From JANXYW01 sp964458665 (GTDB lineage: Bacteria > Chloroflexota > Dehalococcoidia > DSTF01 > JACRBR01): DNA of 28,224 bases. The stretch is taken from the NCBI GenBank assembly GCA_964458665.1, contig CAYWOO010000030.1, positions 1 through 28,224 on the forward strand, read 5' to 3'. The notes under the pieces were generated by a model that was not told the origin of the DNA, searched no databases, and worked only from the letters and a program-made list of their open reading frames with translations. Made by a program: the position numbers and the translations under genes. Shown here piece after piece: positions 22,639 to 28,224 of this stretch (within the stretch, counting starts at the first letter, position 1; each line of letters starts with the position of its first letter).

Positions 22639-24003
22639 CTACGGATACGTGAACACCTGGCCGAGCTGGACGACTTCGAACATGCTGCCGGGGACGGTCT
22701 TGAGTTGATTGAGGTCGTTGTCGTCCCAGCGAGGGTCGCCGTCGCCGGTGATGTACCAGCTCGTGCCCTGGTCGGCGACGATCATGCCGTACTTTTTCAG
22801 CGCCGTCAGGATTACGCGCGCTTCGCCGTGGAACGACGAGATGTCGTAGGACGCCTTCAGCCGCAGCTTTGCGCCGTAGGGGATGCGCGTCGCACTGGTG
22901 CTGGTGCCGTAGTGCGTGGCTGGATGCACCCACGCCCTTCGCACGGTGTTGACGGTGAATCGGACCGTGTGGTTGATCTGGCCCGCAGCGACTTCATCGT
23001 AGCGCACGAGGCCGGCGGTGATCGGCAGGCCGGCGGCATCGGCGGAGGTCCACGTCTCCGGCCGCAGCGCGTTCGAGCGCAGATCGAACACGGCGCCCGA
23101 TCCCGCATTCCAGACGCTGGTGCCCGGATACGCGCTGAACATTTCGTAGAGCTTGCACGTGCCCTGCTGCACGGCCAGCACATGGCGGTCGCCGGTGGAG
23201 CCCGCACCGCCCTCGATGGGCGCCGTGAGGGGCACCGGGTACGGGCCCGGATCACTCTCGTCGCCATAGTCTGTGAAGTTGATCGCCGTCATCGGCTGCG
23301 ACTGCGGCACAATGATGTACGGGATGCCGTACTGGCCGCCGCCGCCGAAGTCGGCGTGCAGATTGCCGCCGCCGATGTTCGTGATGTAGGTCGCTGAATT
23401 CGCATCGACCGGCATGGTCGAGATGTCCTGGTTCCATGCGTTGTCCGCCGGGAACACGGGACAGCCGCCAATGGTCGCCTGGCCGCCGGCGGGATGCGTC
23501 GCGGTTGGCTGCGGCGTGGCGGTCGGTGTGCGCGTCGGCGTCGCCAGCGGCACGACGGTTTCGTTCGCGGGGATCGCGATCGTTGGCGGCGTGGCAGCGG
23601 CGGCTATCGTATCGCCCACGGCGCCGATGCCAGCGTTCGCTGCTGAAGCGGCGGCGGTGTCCGCGCTCGATGCGTCGCCGCTGGCAGGAACTGCGCTTGT
23701 GCGCGCCGTCGCCCCTGTCCTCTGCGCGCTGGTGGTGGCCGGCGACACCGCACGATCCGCTGCGCCCGGTGCGCCCGCCTCTGTTGCGGCGACGACGGCG
23801 CGCGGCTCCTGCCGTGTCGCGCGTGCGGAGTTGCCTCCCGAGGTAGCGACCCCGGCCCCGGATGCGGCCGCGCCATCGGCGGCGATGTGCGACTGCGGCG
23901 GTGCGTCCTGCGCTTGTGGCGGGGTTCCGCTGCACGCGCCAAGAAGCGCCGCGAGCATCACGCCGGCAGCCGTCGCGAGGCTGGCGCTGCGTCTTCGCGA
24001 CAT
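22639..24003 (-). CDS. Secreted lipoprotein with long low-complexity linker, function unknown
   Basis: A 454-residue exported protein. A signal peptide ends in the lipobox LLGAC (C24). Residues 25-175 are Ala/Thr/Ser/Pro-rich and end in a TPTRTPTATPQPTATHP linker, as in surface-displayed proteins. The folded domain begins at CPVFPADNAWNQDIS and includes NLHADFGGGGQYGIPYIIV, CKLYEMFSAYP, NHTVRFTVN, RIPYGAKLRLKASYDIS, KKYGMIVADQG and YITGDGDPRWDD. I recognise this FPxDNxWN...HxDFG pattern as a recurrent secreted family but know no confirmed activity. Conserved His/Asp residues in it could be catalytic. The next gene downstream in the same direction is the CAP-domain protein gene. Confidence 0.8.
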   Translation of the reverse strand: MSRRRSASLATAAGVMLAALLGACSGTPPQAQDAPPQSHIAADGAAASGAGVATSGGNSARATRQEPRAVVAATEAGAPGAADRAVSPATTSAQRTGATARTSAVPASGDASSADTAAASAANAGIGAVGDTIAAAATPPTIAIPANETVVPLATPTRTPTATPQPTATHPAGGQATIGGCPVFPADNAWNQDISTMPVDANSATYITNIGGGNLHADFGGGGQYGIPYIIVPQSQPMTAINFTDYGDESDPGPYPVPLTAPIEGGAGSTGDRHVLAVQQGTCKLYEMFSAYPGTSVWNAGSGAVFDLRSNALRPETWTSADAAGLPITAGLVRYDEVAAGQINHTVRFTVNTVRRAWVHPATHYGTSTSATRIPYGAKLRLKASYDISSFHGEARVILTALKKYGMIVADQGTSWYITGDGDPRWDDNDLNQLKTVPGSMFEVVQLGQVFTYP

Positions 24004-24414
24004 GCGAAATCGCCTCCGTGCAGGGCGAACGAGACTCCACTACCCGTTTCCAGTCTCGGCCAGTGCGTGCCGCGTCTGTTGCGGGTGCGGATGGGGTTCA
24101 CCCAGCGAGCTTGGAGGTCGTGTTGAATGATCCGACCTTACATCTTCCTTAGGTGCAGGCCCTTACGTGTTCTGCCGATGATTCGGCATGCACTTCAAAG
24201 CTGGACGCCGGGCCTGGGCCAGCCCTCGCCGGCAGAGCCGGCCGGACCGATCGTCTCGTACGAACCGCTTCGGCTTGTATCTGCGGCAGGGGCGGGTGCC
24301 GTCGTTCGTGAGGCAGGACGATCCATCGGCGTTGGTGGATGAGTTGGCGGCGATGCGACGGCGGCTCGCGGGCGCGTAGCGTCAACTTTTCGCCCATAAG
24401 CATATATCTGCCTA
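24004..24414. other. Spacer between divergent lipoprotein and padR genes
   Basis: About 410 nt. A short plus-strand frame (24188-24379) ends in DDPSALVDELAAMRRRLAGA, which looks like the C-terminus of a real protein (for example a small PH-like membrane protein), but its N-terminal half is Arg/Ser-rich and featureless. It may be a remnant. An AT-rich island (around 24388-24416, CATATATCTG) lies directly before the padR promoter and could hold an operator. No hairpin terminator was seen. Confidence 0.4.
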
Positions 24415-24444
24415 TTGACGCGCCGTGCCCTCTTCCCCCATAAT
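24415..24444 (+). promoter_or_regulatory. padR operon promoter, apparently producing a leaderless message
   Basis: TTGACG (24415-24420) and CATAAT (24439-24444) are separated by 18 bp. The expected start of transcription, about 7 nt past the -10, falls at or next to the padR ATG (24452). No ribosome site precedes this ATG, which fits a leaderless transcript. Confidence 0.65.
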
Positions 24445-24451
24445 CGCGGGC

Positions 24452-24811
24452 ATGAGAAGAAAGGCCGGAGCGCTCCTGTCGATCGAGCTCGCCATCCTGC
24501 AGGCGGGGATCGCGCAGCTGCGCGGACGCGACCCCGAGTTCCACGGGTACGCCATCGCACGAGAGATCCGGGACCAGGAAGGGGCTCGCAGCCTCACGGC
24601 TCACGGCACGCTGTACCGGGCGCTGGAGCGGCTCGAGATCCGCGGGCTGCTGGCGTCGCGATGGGAGGACCCCGAGATCGCGGCCGCCGAGGAGCGTCCG
24701 CGCAGGCGGATGTATCGCGTCACTGCCGAAGGCGAGACAGCGGTACAGGCCGTCGCGCAGTCGGCGAAGGCGCCGGCGAAGGCCCTCAAGCGCGGACTGG
24801 CGGCGTCATGA
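24452..24811 (+). CDS. PadR-family transcriptional regulator
   Basis: A 119-residue winged-helix repressor. The PadR pattern is clear: IELAILQAGIAQL, HGYAIAREI, LTAHGTLYRALERLEIRGLLASRW (recognition helix and wing region), then RRRMYRVTAEGETAV and a C-terminal dimerisation helix. PadR proteins usually repress their own operon and release DNA on binding small hydrophobic ligands or under membrane stress. ATG 24452 is chosen because the promoter -10 ends 8 nt before it; a GTG at 24425 in frame would lie between the -35 and -10. Its stop overlaps the start of the membrane protein gene (ATGA), so it is probably autoregulated together with that gene and the two microproteins. Confidence 0.88.
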   Translation: MRRKAGALLSIELAILQAGIAQLRGRDPEFHGYAIAREIRDQEGARSLTAHGTLYRALERLEIRGLLASRWEDPEIAAAEERPRRRMYRVTAEGETAVQAVAQSAKAPAKALKRGLAAS

Positions 24812-25794
24812 GCAGCATCGCAGCGGGCGGCGGCATGAGCGGCATCGCGGCAGTTGCGTCTCGAGTCGCGCGCGGCTGGTCGGCGGCGTACACGCTGGGG
24901 CTCGCCGCCCATGTGCGTGACGCTCGCCGCGCCGAGATCGCATCCGACGTGTGGGAGCACCACCTCGATACCGCCCGCGAGGAACGCCGCGTGTGGAGGT
25001 TCGTTGGGAGCGTATTCAGCCGCGTCGTGCGCGGCGCACCGGCAGACCTGCTGTGGAGAGTGAACGTGGAGGGACCGAAGTTGGACATCAAGATTCCATT
25101 CGAGCGCGTCGTGGGCGGATTGCTGCTGGCGATGGTCGTGCTGCTGATGATCACGACATCGATCAGCGGCTACGACACCGGCCGCGAGGGCTTCGATAGC
25201 GAGCTGCGGCGCCTGGCCGGCATGGGGAACGCGTCCCACAATGGCAACGCCTTCTTCCGTGCGGTGACGGGTTTCGCGTTGATCGCCGCCGGGGCCGCGC
25301 TGTACACGAATCTGAAGGACCGCTCGCCGATGCTGTCCGCGATGGCGGCGTTTGGCATCGCTGGCGCCGGCGTTCTGGCGCTGATCGCCGGCGCGTTGCA
25401 GCTCGTCTTCGTCGAGTTGGCGCAGGAATACGTGGCGTCGAGTGGCGCGCACCAGGAGCAGGTGCTGGTCACGGCGCGAGGTTTCGCGGTGGCGACCGGT
25501 AATACGGTCGGCGCGGCGTTCATCGCGCTGGTACTGAGCACCTATGTGCTGGCCATCCTCGCGGGGCGCGAGGGGCTGGTGCCGCGATGGCTTATCGGCA
25601 TCCCGGTCATCAGCGCGGCGGTCATCGGAGGATCGCTAATCGCGGACGCCGCGGGCGCCGACCTCCAGTGGTGGATCTTGATATCGGGCTTGTTCATGAG
25701 CGTGATCTGGCTGCTGATCGCGGGGCTGTGGCTGCTACTCACGCCAAGCGAAGGCCGGGCGCCGGCATCGACCGGCCGCGCAGCGGCGATGTAG
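24808..25794 (+). CDS. Six-TM membrane protein in the padR operon
   Basis: A 328-residue protein. The cytoplasmic N-terminal part reads ARGWSAAYTLGLAAHVRDARRAEIASDVWEHH across short overlapping motifs, a form common to proteins encoded next to PadR regulators, where it resembles the prefix domain of some permeases. It is followed by about six membrane segments, including VVGGLLLAMVVLLMITT, FALIAAGAALYTNL, AGAGVLALIAGALQLVF, TVGAAFIALVLSTYVLAIL, WLIGIPVISAAVIGGSLI and ILISGLFMSVIWLLIAGLWLL. No transport or enzyme motif was recognised. The start ATG 24808 overlaps the padR stop, showing coupling. The stop is directly followed by the ribosome site of the first microprotein gene. Confidence 0.82.
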   Translation: MSSIAAGGGMSGIAAVASRVARGWSAAYTLGLAAHVRDARRAEIASDVWEHHLDTAREERRVWRFVGSVFSRVVRGAPADLLWRVNVEGPKLDIKIPFERVVGGLLLAMVVLLMITTSISGYDTGREGFDSELRRLAGMGNASHNGNAFFRAVTGFALIAAGAALYTNLKDRSPMLSAMAAFGIAGAGVLALIAGALQLVFVELAQEYVASSGAHQEQVLVTARGFAVATGNTVGAAFIALVLSTYVLAILAGREGLVPRWLIGIPVISAAVIGGSLIADAAGADLQWWILISGLFMSVIWLLIAGLWLLLTPSEGRAPASTGRAAAM

Positions 25795-25803
25795 GAGGAC
25801 ACG

Positions 25804-25905
25804 ATGAACGACACTTCGATCAGGACGATGTGGGTGCTGGCATGGACGGTAGCCGTCATCGTGGGCTTCGCGGGCGTCGTGCTACTGGGCAGGGCGATCG
25901 CATGA
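25804..25905 (+). CDS. 33-residue single-TM microprotein
   Basis: A tiny protein beginning MNDTSIRT, followed by a hydrophobic helix WVLAWTVAVIVGFAGVVLLG and RAIA. An excellent ribosome site (AGGAGG) lies 5-6 nt before ATG 25804 and overlaps the stop region of the preceding gene. Its stop overlaps the start of the next, similar microprotein (ATGA). The strong ribosome site, membrane helix and tight packing in the operon support a real gene. It may be a small subunit or regulator of the six-TM protein encoded upstream; that is inference. Confidence 0.7.
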   Translation: MNDTSIRTMWVLAWTVAVIVGFAGVVLLGRAIA

Positions 25906-25997
25906 ACGACCCTTCGAAGCGACTCGCCTTGGTGCTTGGACTGGCGGTGGTGATCGCCGCGGTTCTGACCGTCGTGCTGATGGGCCTGCGGATCTAG
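25902..25997 (+). CDS. 31-residue single-TM microprotein, related to its neighbour
   Basis: It begins MNDPSKRL and consists mostly of one hydrophobic helix (LALVLGLAVVIAAVLTVVLMG) ending LRI. The start overlaps the previous microprotein stop (ATGA). The shared MND(T/P)S beginning followed by a single membrane helix suggests the two arose by duplication or share a binding partner. It is the last gene of the padR operon; the convergent CoA-transferase gene ends 69 nt away. Confidence 0.65.
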   Translation: MNDPSKRLALVLGLAVVIAAVLTVVLMGLRI

Positions 25998-26066
25998 GCA
26001 TCCGGGTCGCTGCTCGGCGCATCAGCTGCGAGCCGCCAGCTCCGAACGATAACGACAGTTACGAAC

Positions 26067-27380
26067 TCACACGCCGTACAACCGACGCGCGTCCGCACGC
26101 AGTTCTGCGCGGAAGTCCGGATGGGCGATGGCGACGAGTTCTTCGATGCGGCGGCGCAGGGTGCCGCCTTTAATGCGCGCGACACCGAACTCGGTGACGA
26201 AGATGTCAGCGTAACCACGGGTCACGGTCACGGCGCTGCCTTGCGGGAACATCGGCGCGATGCGCGAGCGCCGCTCGCCGTTGACGACGGATGTTGATGG
26301 CAGCACCGTGACGCTGCGGCCGTTCTTCGCGTGGAGGGCGCCCACGGCGAAGGCGAATGCGCCGCCGGTGCCGCTGTAGATCTCCGGGCCGATCGTCTCG
26401 CCGTTGATCTGGCCGGTGAGGTCGACGAGCAGCGCGTTGTTGATCACCACCATGTTGTCGTGGGCGGCGATGACCTGGATGTCGTTCGTGTGGCTCATGG
26501 TGTACAGCTCGTAGCGAGCGTCGCCGTCGACCTGCGCGAACTCGTCGATGGTCAGCGGCCCGAACGATGCGCCGACGACCTTGCCGTGATGCACGGACTT
26601 GCGCGCGCCCGTCACGACGCCCTGCTCGACTAGCGCCGGGATGCCGCCAAAAATCAGCTCGGTGTGCACGCCGAGATCGTGCTTCTCCGACAGAAACGGC
26701 GCCATCGCCGCGGAGACGGTGCCCGTGCCGAGCTGGAAGGTGTCGCCGTCCAGCACGATCTCGCTCGCGACGAGGGAGCAGATCACCGCCGTGAACTCGT
26801 CTTCCTCCTCGGTGCGCGGTGCGCGGCGGAGGAACTTCCACTCCTTCGGCGCTTCCACCAACGTCTCGATCTGCGAGACGTGGATGCGGTTGACGCCACC
26901 TGTGCGGATGAAGCGATCGTTCACCTCGCCGATGACGTGCGTGGCGGCGGCCGCGACCTCGGGCGCGCCCCAGACGCTCATGCCGAAGCCGCACCAGCCT
27001 TCTTCGTCCGGCGGGGAGACGCTGGTGAGGAAGACGTCGGGCTTGCGATCCAACCAGTAGCTCTCGTCGCTGCGCGTCGGCGGCGCGATGACGTAGTCGA
27101 GCAGCCCTTTGCGCATCGCCGGCCGGTCGCTTGCCTGCAGGAAGAACGATCGCACGTTGAAGTTGTTCGGCGCATCGTCCTGCCACCAGGACGCAAACGT
27201 CGCGATCGAATTCTCGATCTCGACGCCGTGCAGCTCTTCGGCACGGGCGGCCAGCGCGCGGCAAAGGCCGAGCGGCGTCTGGTAGTGCATGCCAATGACG
27301 ACGCGATCGCCGTCGCGCACGATGCGCACGGCCTCTTCGGGGGTTGTCAGTTTGTCGGCGTAGCGCTCGCGCCAGTCCAT
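26067..27380 (-). CDS. Acetyl-CoA hydrolase/transferase-family CoA-transferase
   Basis: A 437-residue class I-type CoA-transferase of the 4-hydroxybutyrate/acetate family, cytoplasmic. Both halves are present: the N-terminal DGDRVVIGMHYQTP and PPDEEGWCGFGMS, and the C-terminal QLGTGTVSAAMAPFL, HTELIFGGIPALVEQGVVTGA (E241 aligns with the catalytic Glu that forms the CoA thioester), SGTGGAFAFAVGA and TEFGVARIKG. It swaps CoA between acyl-CoA and a short-chain acid; the physiological acid is not evident. ATG 27380 is preceded by an in-frame GTG at 27383, so the start could differ by one codon. It is divergent from hicBA, and a second N-terminal copy of this gene type lies beyond hicA. Confidence 0.92.
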   Translation of the reverse strand: MDWRERYADKLTTPEEAVRIVRDGDRVVIGMHYQTPLGLCRALAARAEELHGVEIENSIATFASWWQDDAPNNFNVRSFFLQASDRPAMRKGLLDYVIAPPTRSDESYWLDRKPDVFLTSVSPPDEEGWCGFGMSVWGAPEVAAAATHVIGEVNDRFIRTGGVNRIHVSQIETLVEAPKEWKFLRRAPRTEEEDEFTAVICSLVASEIVLDGDTFQLGTGTVSAAMAPFLSEKHDLGVHTELIFGGIPALVEQGVVTGARKSVHHGKVVGASFGPLTIDEFAQVDGDARYELYTMSHTNDIQVIAAHDNMVVINNALLVDLTGQINGETIGPEIYSGTGGAFAFAVGALHAKNGRSVTVLPSTSVVNGERRSRIAPMFPQGSAVTVTRGYADIFVTEFGVARIKGGTLRRRIEELVAIAHPDFRAELRADARRLYGV

Positions 27381-27467
27381 CACGGCGTGAGGCTATCATG
27401 CGGCGCGCGGGCGGGCGAGACGAGGTATGATGTCGGCGCAACTGGCCGTGCATGGAGTGTTCTCTTG

Positions 27468-27710
27468 ATGGAAGTCCTACTGGCTATTCACGTAGAGGCG
27501 CTGGCCGAAGGAGGGTTTCTCGCGACGAGCGAGGAATTGCCCGGTCTGCTCGCCCAGGGCCGGACGTTAGCCGAGACGCTCGAAATCGCACAGGATGTCG
27601 CGCACAAGCTTGTCGAATCCTACATTGAGCATGGCGACGAATTGCCACCCGCTCTCCGGCAGGTCTCACCGACCGACATCGACGTCCGCATTCCCGTAAC
27701 GATTGGCTGA
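27468..27710 (+). CDS. hicB: HicB-family antitoxin
   Basis: An 80-residue protein with the degraded RNase H-like HicB fold: an N-terminal strand pair (LLAIHVEALAEGGFLATSEELPGLLAQG), a helix (AETLEIAQDVAHKLVESYIEHG) and the PPALRQ region. It should bind and neutralise the HicA RNase encoded next. HicB proteins often repress their own promoter, but here no DNA-binding C-terminal extension is seen, so repression would rest on the pair. The start is ATG 27468 with GGAG 10 nt upstream; a TTG at 27465 is possible. A TATGAT box at 27426 may be the promoter -10, without a good -35. The stop overlaps the hicA start. Confidence 0.88.
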   Translation: MEVLLAIHVEALAEGGFLATSEELPGLLAQGRTLAETLEIAQDVAHKLVESYIEHGDELPPALRQVSPTDIDVRIPVTIG

Positions 27711-27937
27711 TGGCGGGGCGCCTCGCAGGAATCACGTCAGCCGAGGTTCTCCGCAAGTTGCGACGTGCCGGCTTTGGATTCGACCGTCAAGCCAAGGGTG
27801 GTCACGAGATCTGGCTCCATCCGACATCACGCCGCCGCGTGACCATTCCTCGTCACGCCGGCGCCGTTCCCGAGGGCACGCTGCGGGCAATCGTGAAGCA
27901 AGCGGGGCTCACAACCGAAGAGTTCCTCGCACTGTAG
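27710..27937 (+). CDS. hicA: HicA-family mRNA interferase toxin
   Basis: A 75-residue double-stranded RNA-binding-like toxin. The family core is present: ITSAEVLRKLRRAGFGFDRQAKGGHEIWLHP with the catalytic His H32 in the GGHEIW motif, then RRVTIPRHAGAVPEGTLRAIVKQAGL and EEFLAL. HicA cleaves mRNA when not held by HicB. The ATG overlaps the hicB stop (ATG of TGATG), a normal arrangement with antitoxin first. All key residues are in place, so the module looks active. It sits between a full CoA-transferase gene and a fragment of another. Confidence 0.9.
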   Translation: MAGRLAGITSAEVLRKLRRAGFGFDRQAKGGHEIWLHPTSRRRVTIPRHAGAVPEGTLRAIVKQAGLTTEEFLAL

Positions 27938-27961
27938 CTGCGTGACGTTTTGGGGATCGGC

Positions 27962-28069
27962 GTCCTCCTGTGTGTGGCAGGGCATGACGACGCGATCACC
28001 GTCGCGCACCCGCAGGACCTCTTCGGGGCGTTGCCCGCCACGCGCGTACATCCGGTTTGGGCCACTCAT
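27962..28069 (-). pseudogene. N-terminal remnant of a second CoA-transferase gene
   Basis: About 36 codons from ATG 28069 resemble the start of the complete CoA-transferase gene at 27380: R-x2-YA, then PEEVLRVRDGDRVVM against PEEAVRIVRDGDRVVI, and a matching His four residues later. At DNA level GTGCGCGACGG(C/T)GATCGCGTCGTCAT is shared with a single difference. The similarity ends near 27962, just before hicA, and the rest of the gene is missing. No ribosome site was seen. It is either a truncated duplicate or the edge of a recombination event linked to hicBA. Confidence 0.7.
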
Positions 28070-28080
28070 ACCACACGAAG

Positions 28081-28106
28081 GGCGCCCGCCGAGACCGGTG
28101 GGCGCC
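28081..28106. terminator. Hairpin between hicBA and the methyltransferase gene
   Basis: GGCGCCCGCC (28081-28090) and GGTGGGCGCC (28097-28106) pair over 10 bp with one G-U pair in the plus-strand RNA and a 6-nt loop; TATT follows on the plus strand. It lies 28 nt beyond the stop of the convergent methyltransferase gene and 144 nt beyond hicA, so it may serve both, better for hicBA. Confidence 0.5.
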
Positions 28107-28133
28107 TATTCGCGAGTTCGGCCGTGCGAATTG

Positions 28134-28224
28134 CTATTTCGTCGTGATGTAGTAGTTGTTCATGATGTCGCCCTCGACCTGCTTGACGCTGATGTCACGA
28201 AAGCCGGCCTCCGTCATCAGGTCA
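28134..28224 (-). CDS. C-terminal end of a probable SAM-dependent methyltransferase
   Basis: Only the last 29 codons are in the window: LMTEAGFRDISVKQVEG and DIMNNYYITTK before TAG. The AGFRD(I/V)xV...GDxxNNYY(I/V)xxK ending is typical of class I SAM-dependent methyltransferases of the UbiE/Methyltransf_11 type. The catalytic fold and SAM-binding loop lie outside the window, so substrate and completeness are unknown. It converges on hicBA with a shared hairpin between them. Confidence 0.6.
   Translation of the reverse strand, partial: DLMTEAGFRDISVKQVEGDIMNNYYITTK

Noticed and set aside
1..28224. CRISPR arrays, tRNA or rRNA genes, integrase or transposase genes
   Set aside because: No regularly spaced direct repeats, no cloverleaf-like GGTTCGAATCC segments, and no integrase or DDE motifs were seen on either strand.

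Overview
A GC-rich, gene-dense 28 kb chromosomal window, most likely from a Chloroflexota bacterium. This placement is an inference from the HerA/NurA plus SbcCD gene set, the scattered GC-rich palindromes in spacers and coding regions, and the overall gene repertoire. No rRNA or tRNA genes, CRISPR array or prophage were found.

Left part (1-7441). valS is read leftward and runs just off the window edge. Its leader encodes a 21-codon peptide containing Val-Val-Val-Pro-Val, followed by a strong hairpin and T-run, which looks like ribosome-mediated attenuation. Divergently, a copper operon has a sigma-70-type promoter, a CsoR-like operator, csoR, copZ, a CopA ATPase with an extra membrane segment and a fused cupredoxin domain, and a cupredoxin lipoprotein. 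A GC-rich palindromic element sits in the copZ-copA gap, and a related one lies in frame inside copA.

Middle (7798-16233, minus strand). A DNA end-processing operon in transcription order: nurA, herA-like ATPase, a DUF559 nuclease gene, sbcD (Mre11), sbcC (Rad50). Nearly identical 54-bp terminal inverted repeats define a 493-bp cassette (11743-12235) that holds most of the DUF559 gene. The repeats are built from the same palindrome family as those at copA. The cassette looks like an insertion into the herA-sbcD junction and is the best candidate for an undescribed mobile unit. A multi-pass membrane protein gene lies upstream.

Right-middle (16367-21632). A small SET-domain protein, an aldo/keto reductase and dnaN are followed by a decayed stretch: a 0.7 kb gene-free spacer, an orphan PEP-utilizer swivelling domain lacking its catalytic His, a small PD-(D/E)XK nuclease-like gene, a frameshifted ArsR regulator and an F420-type oxidoreductase.

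Right end (21726-28224). Two secreted proteins (a CAP domain protein and a lipoprotein of a recognisable but unnamed family) precede a padR operon, which appears leaderless and encodes a six-TM protein and two tiny related single-TM proteins. Then come a 4-hydroxybutyrate/acetyl-CoA-type CoA-transferase, a divergent hicBA toxin-antitoxin pair, an N-terminal remnant of a second CoA-transferase, and the 3' end of a probable methyltransferase gene.
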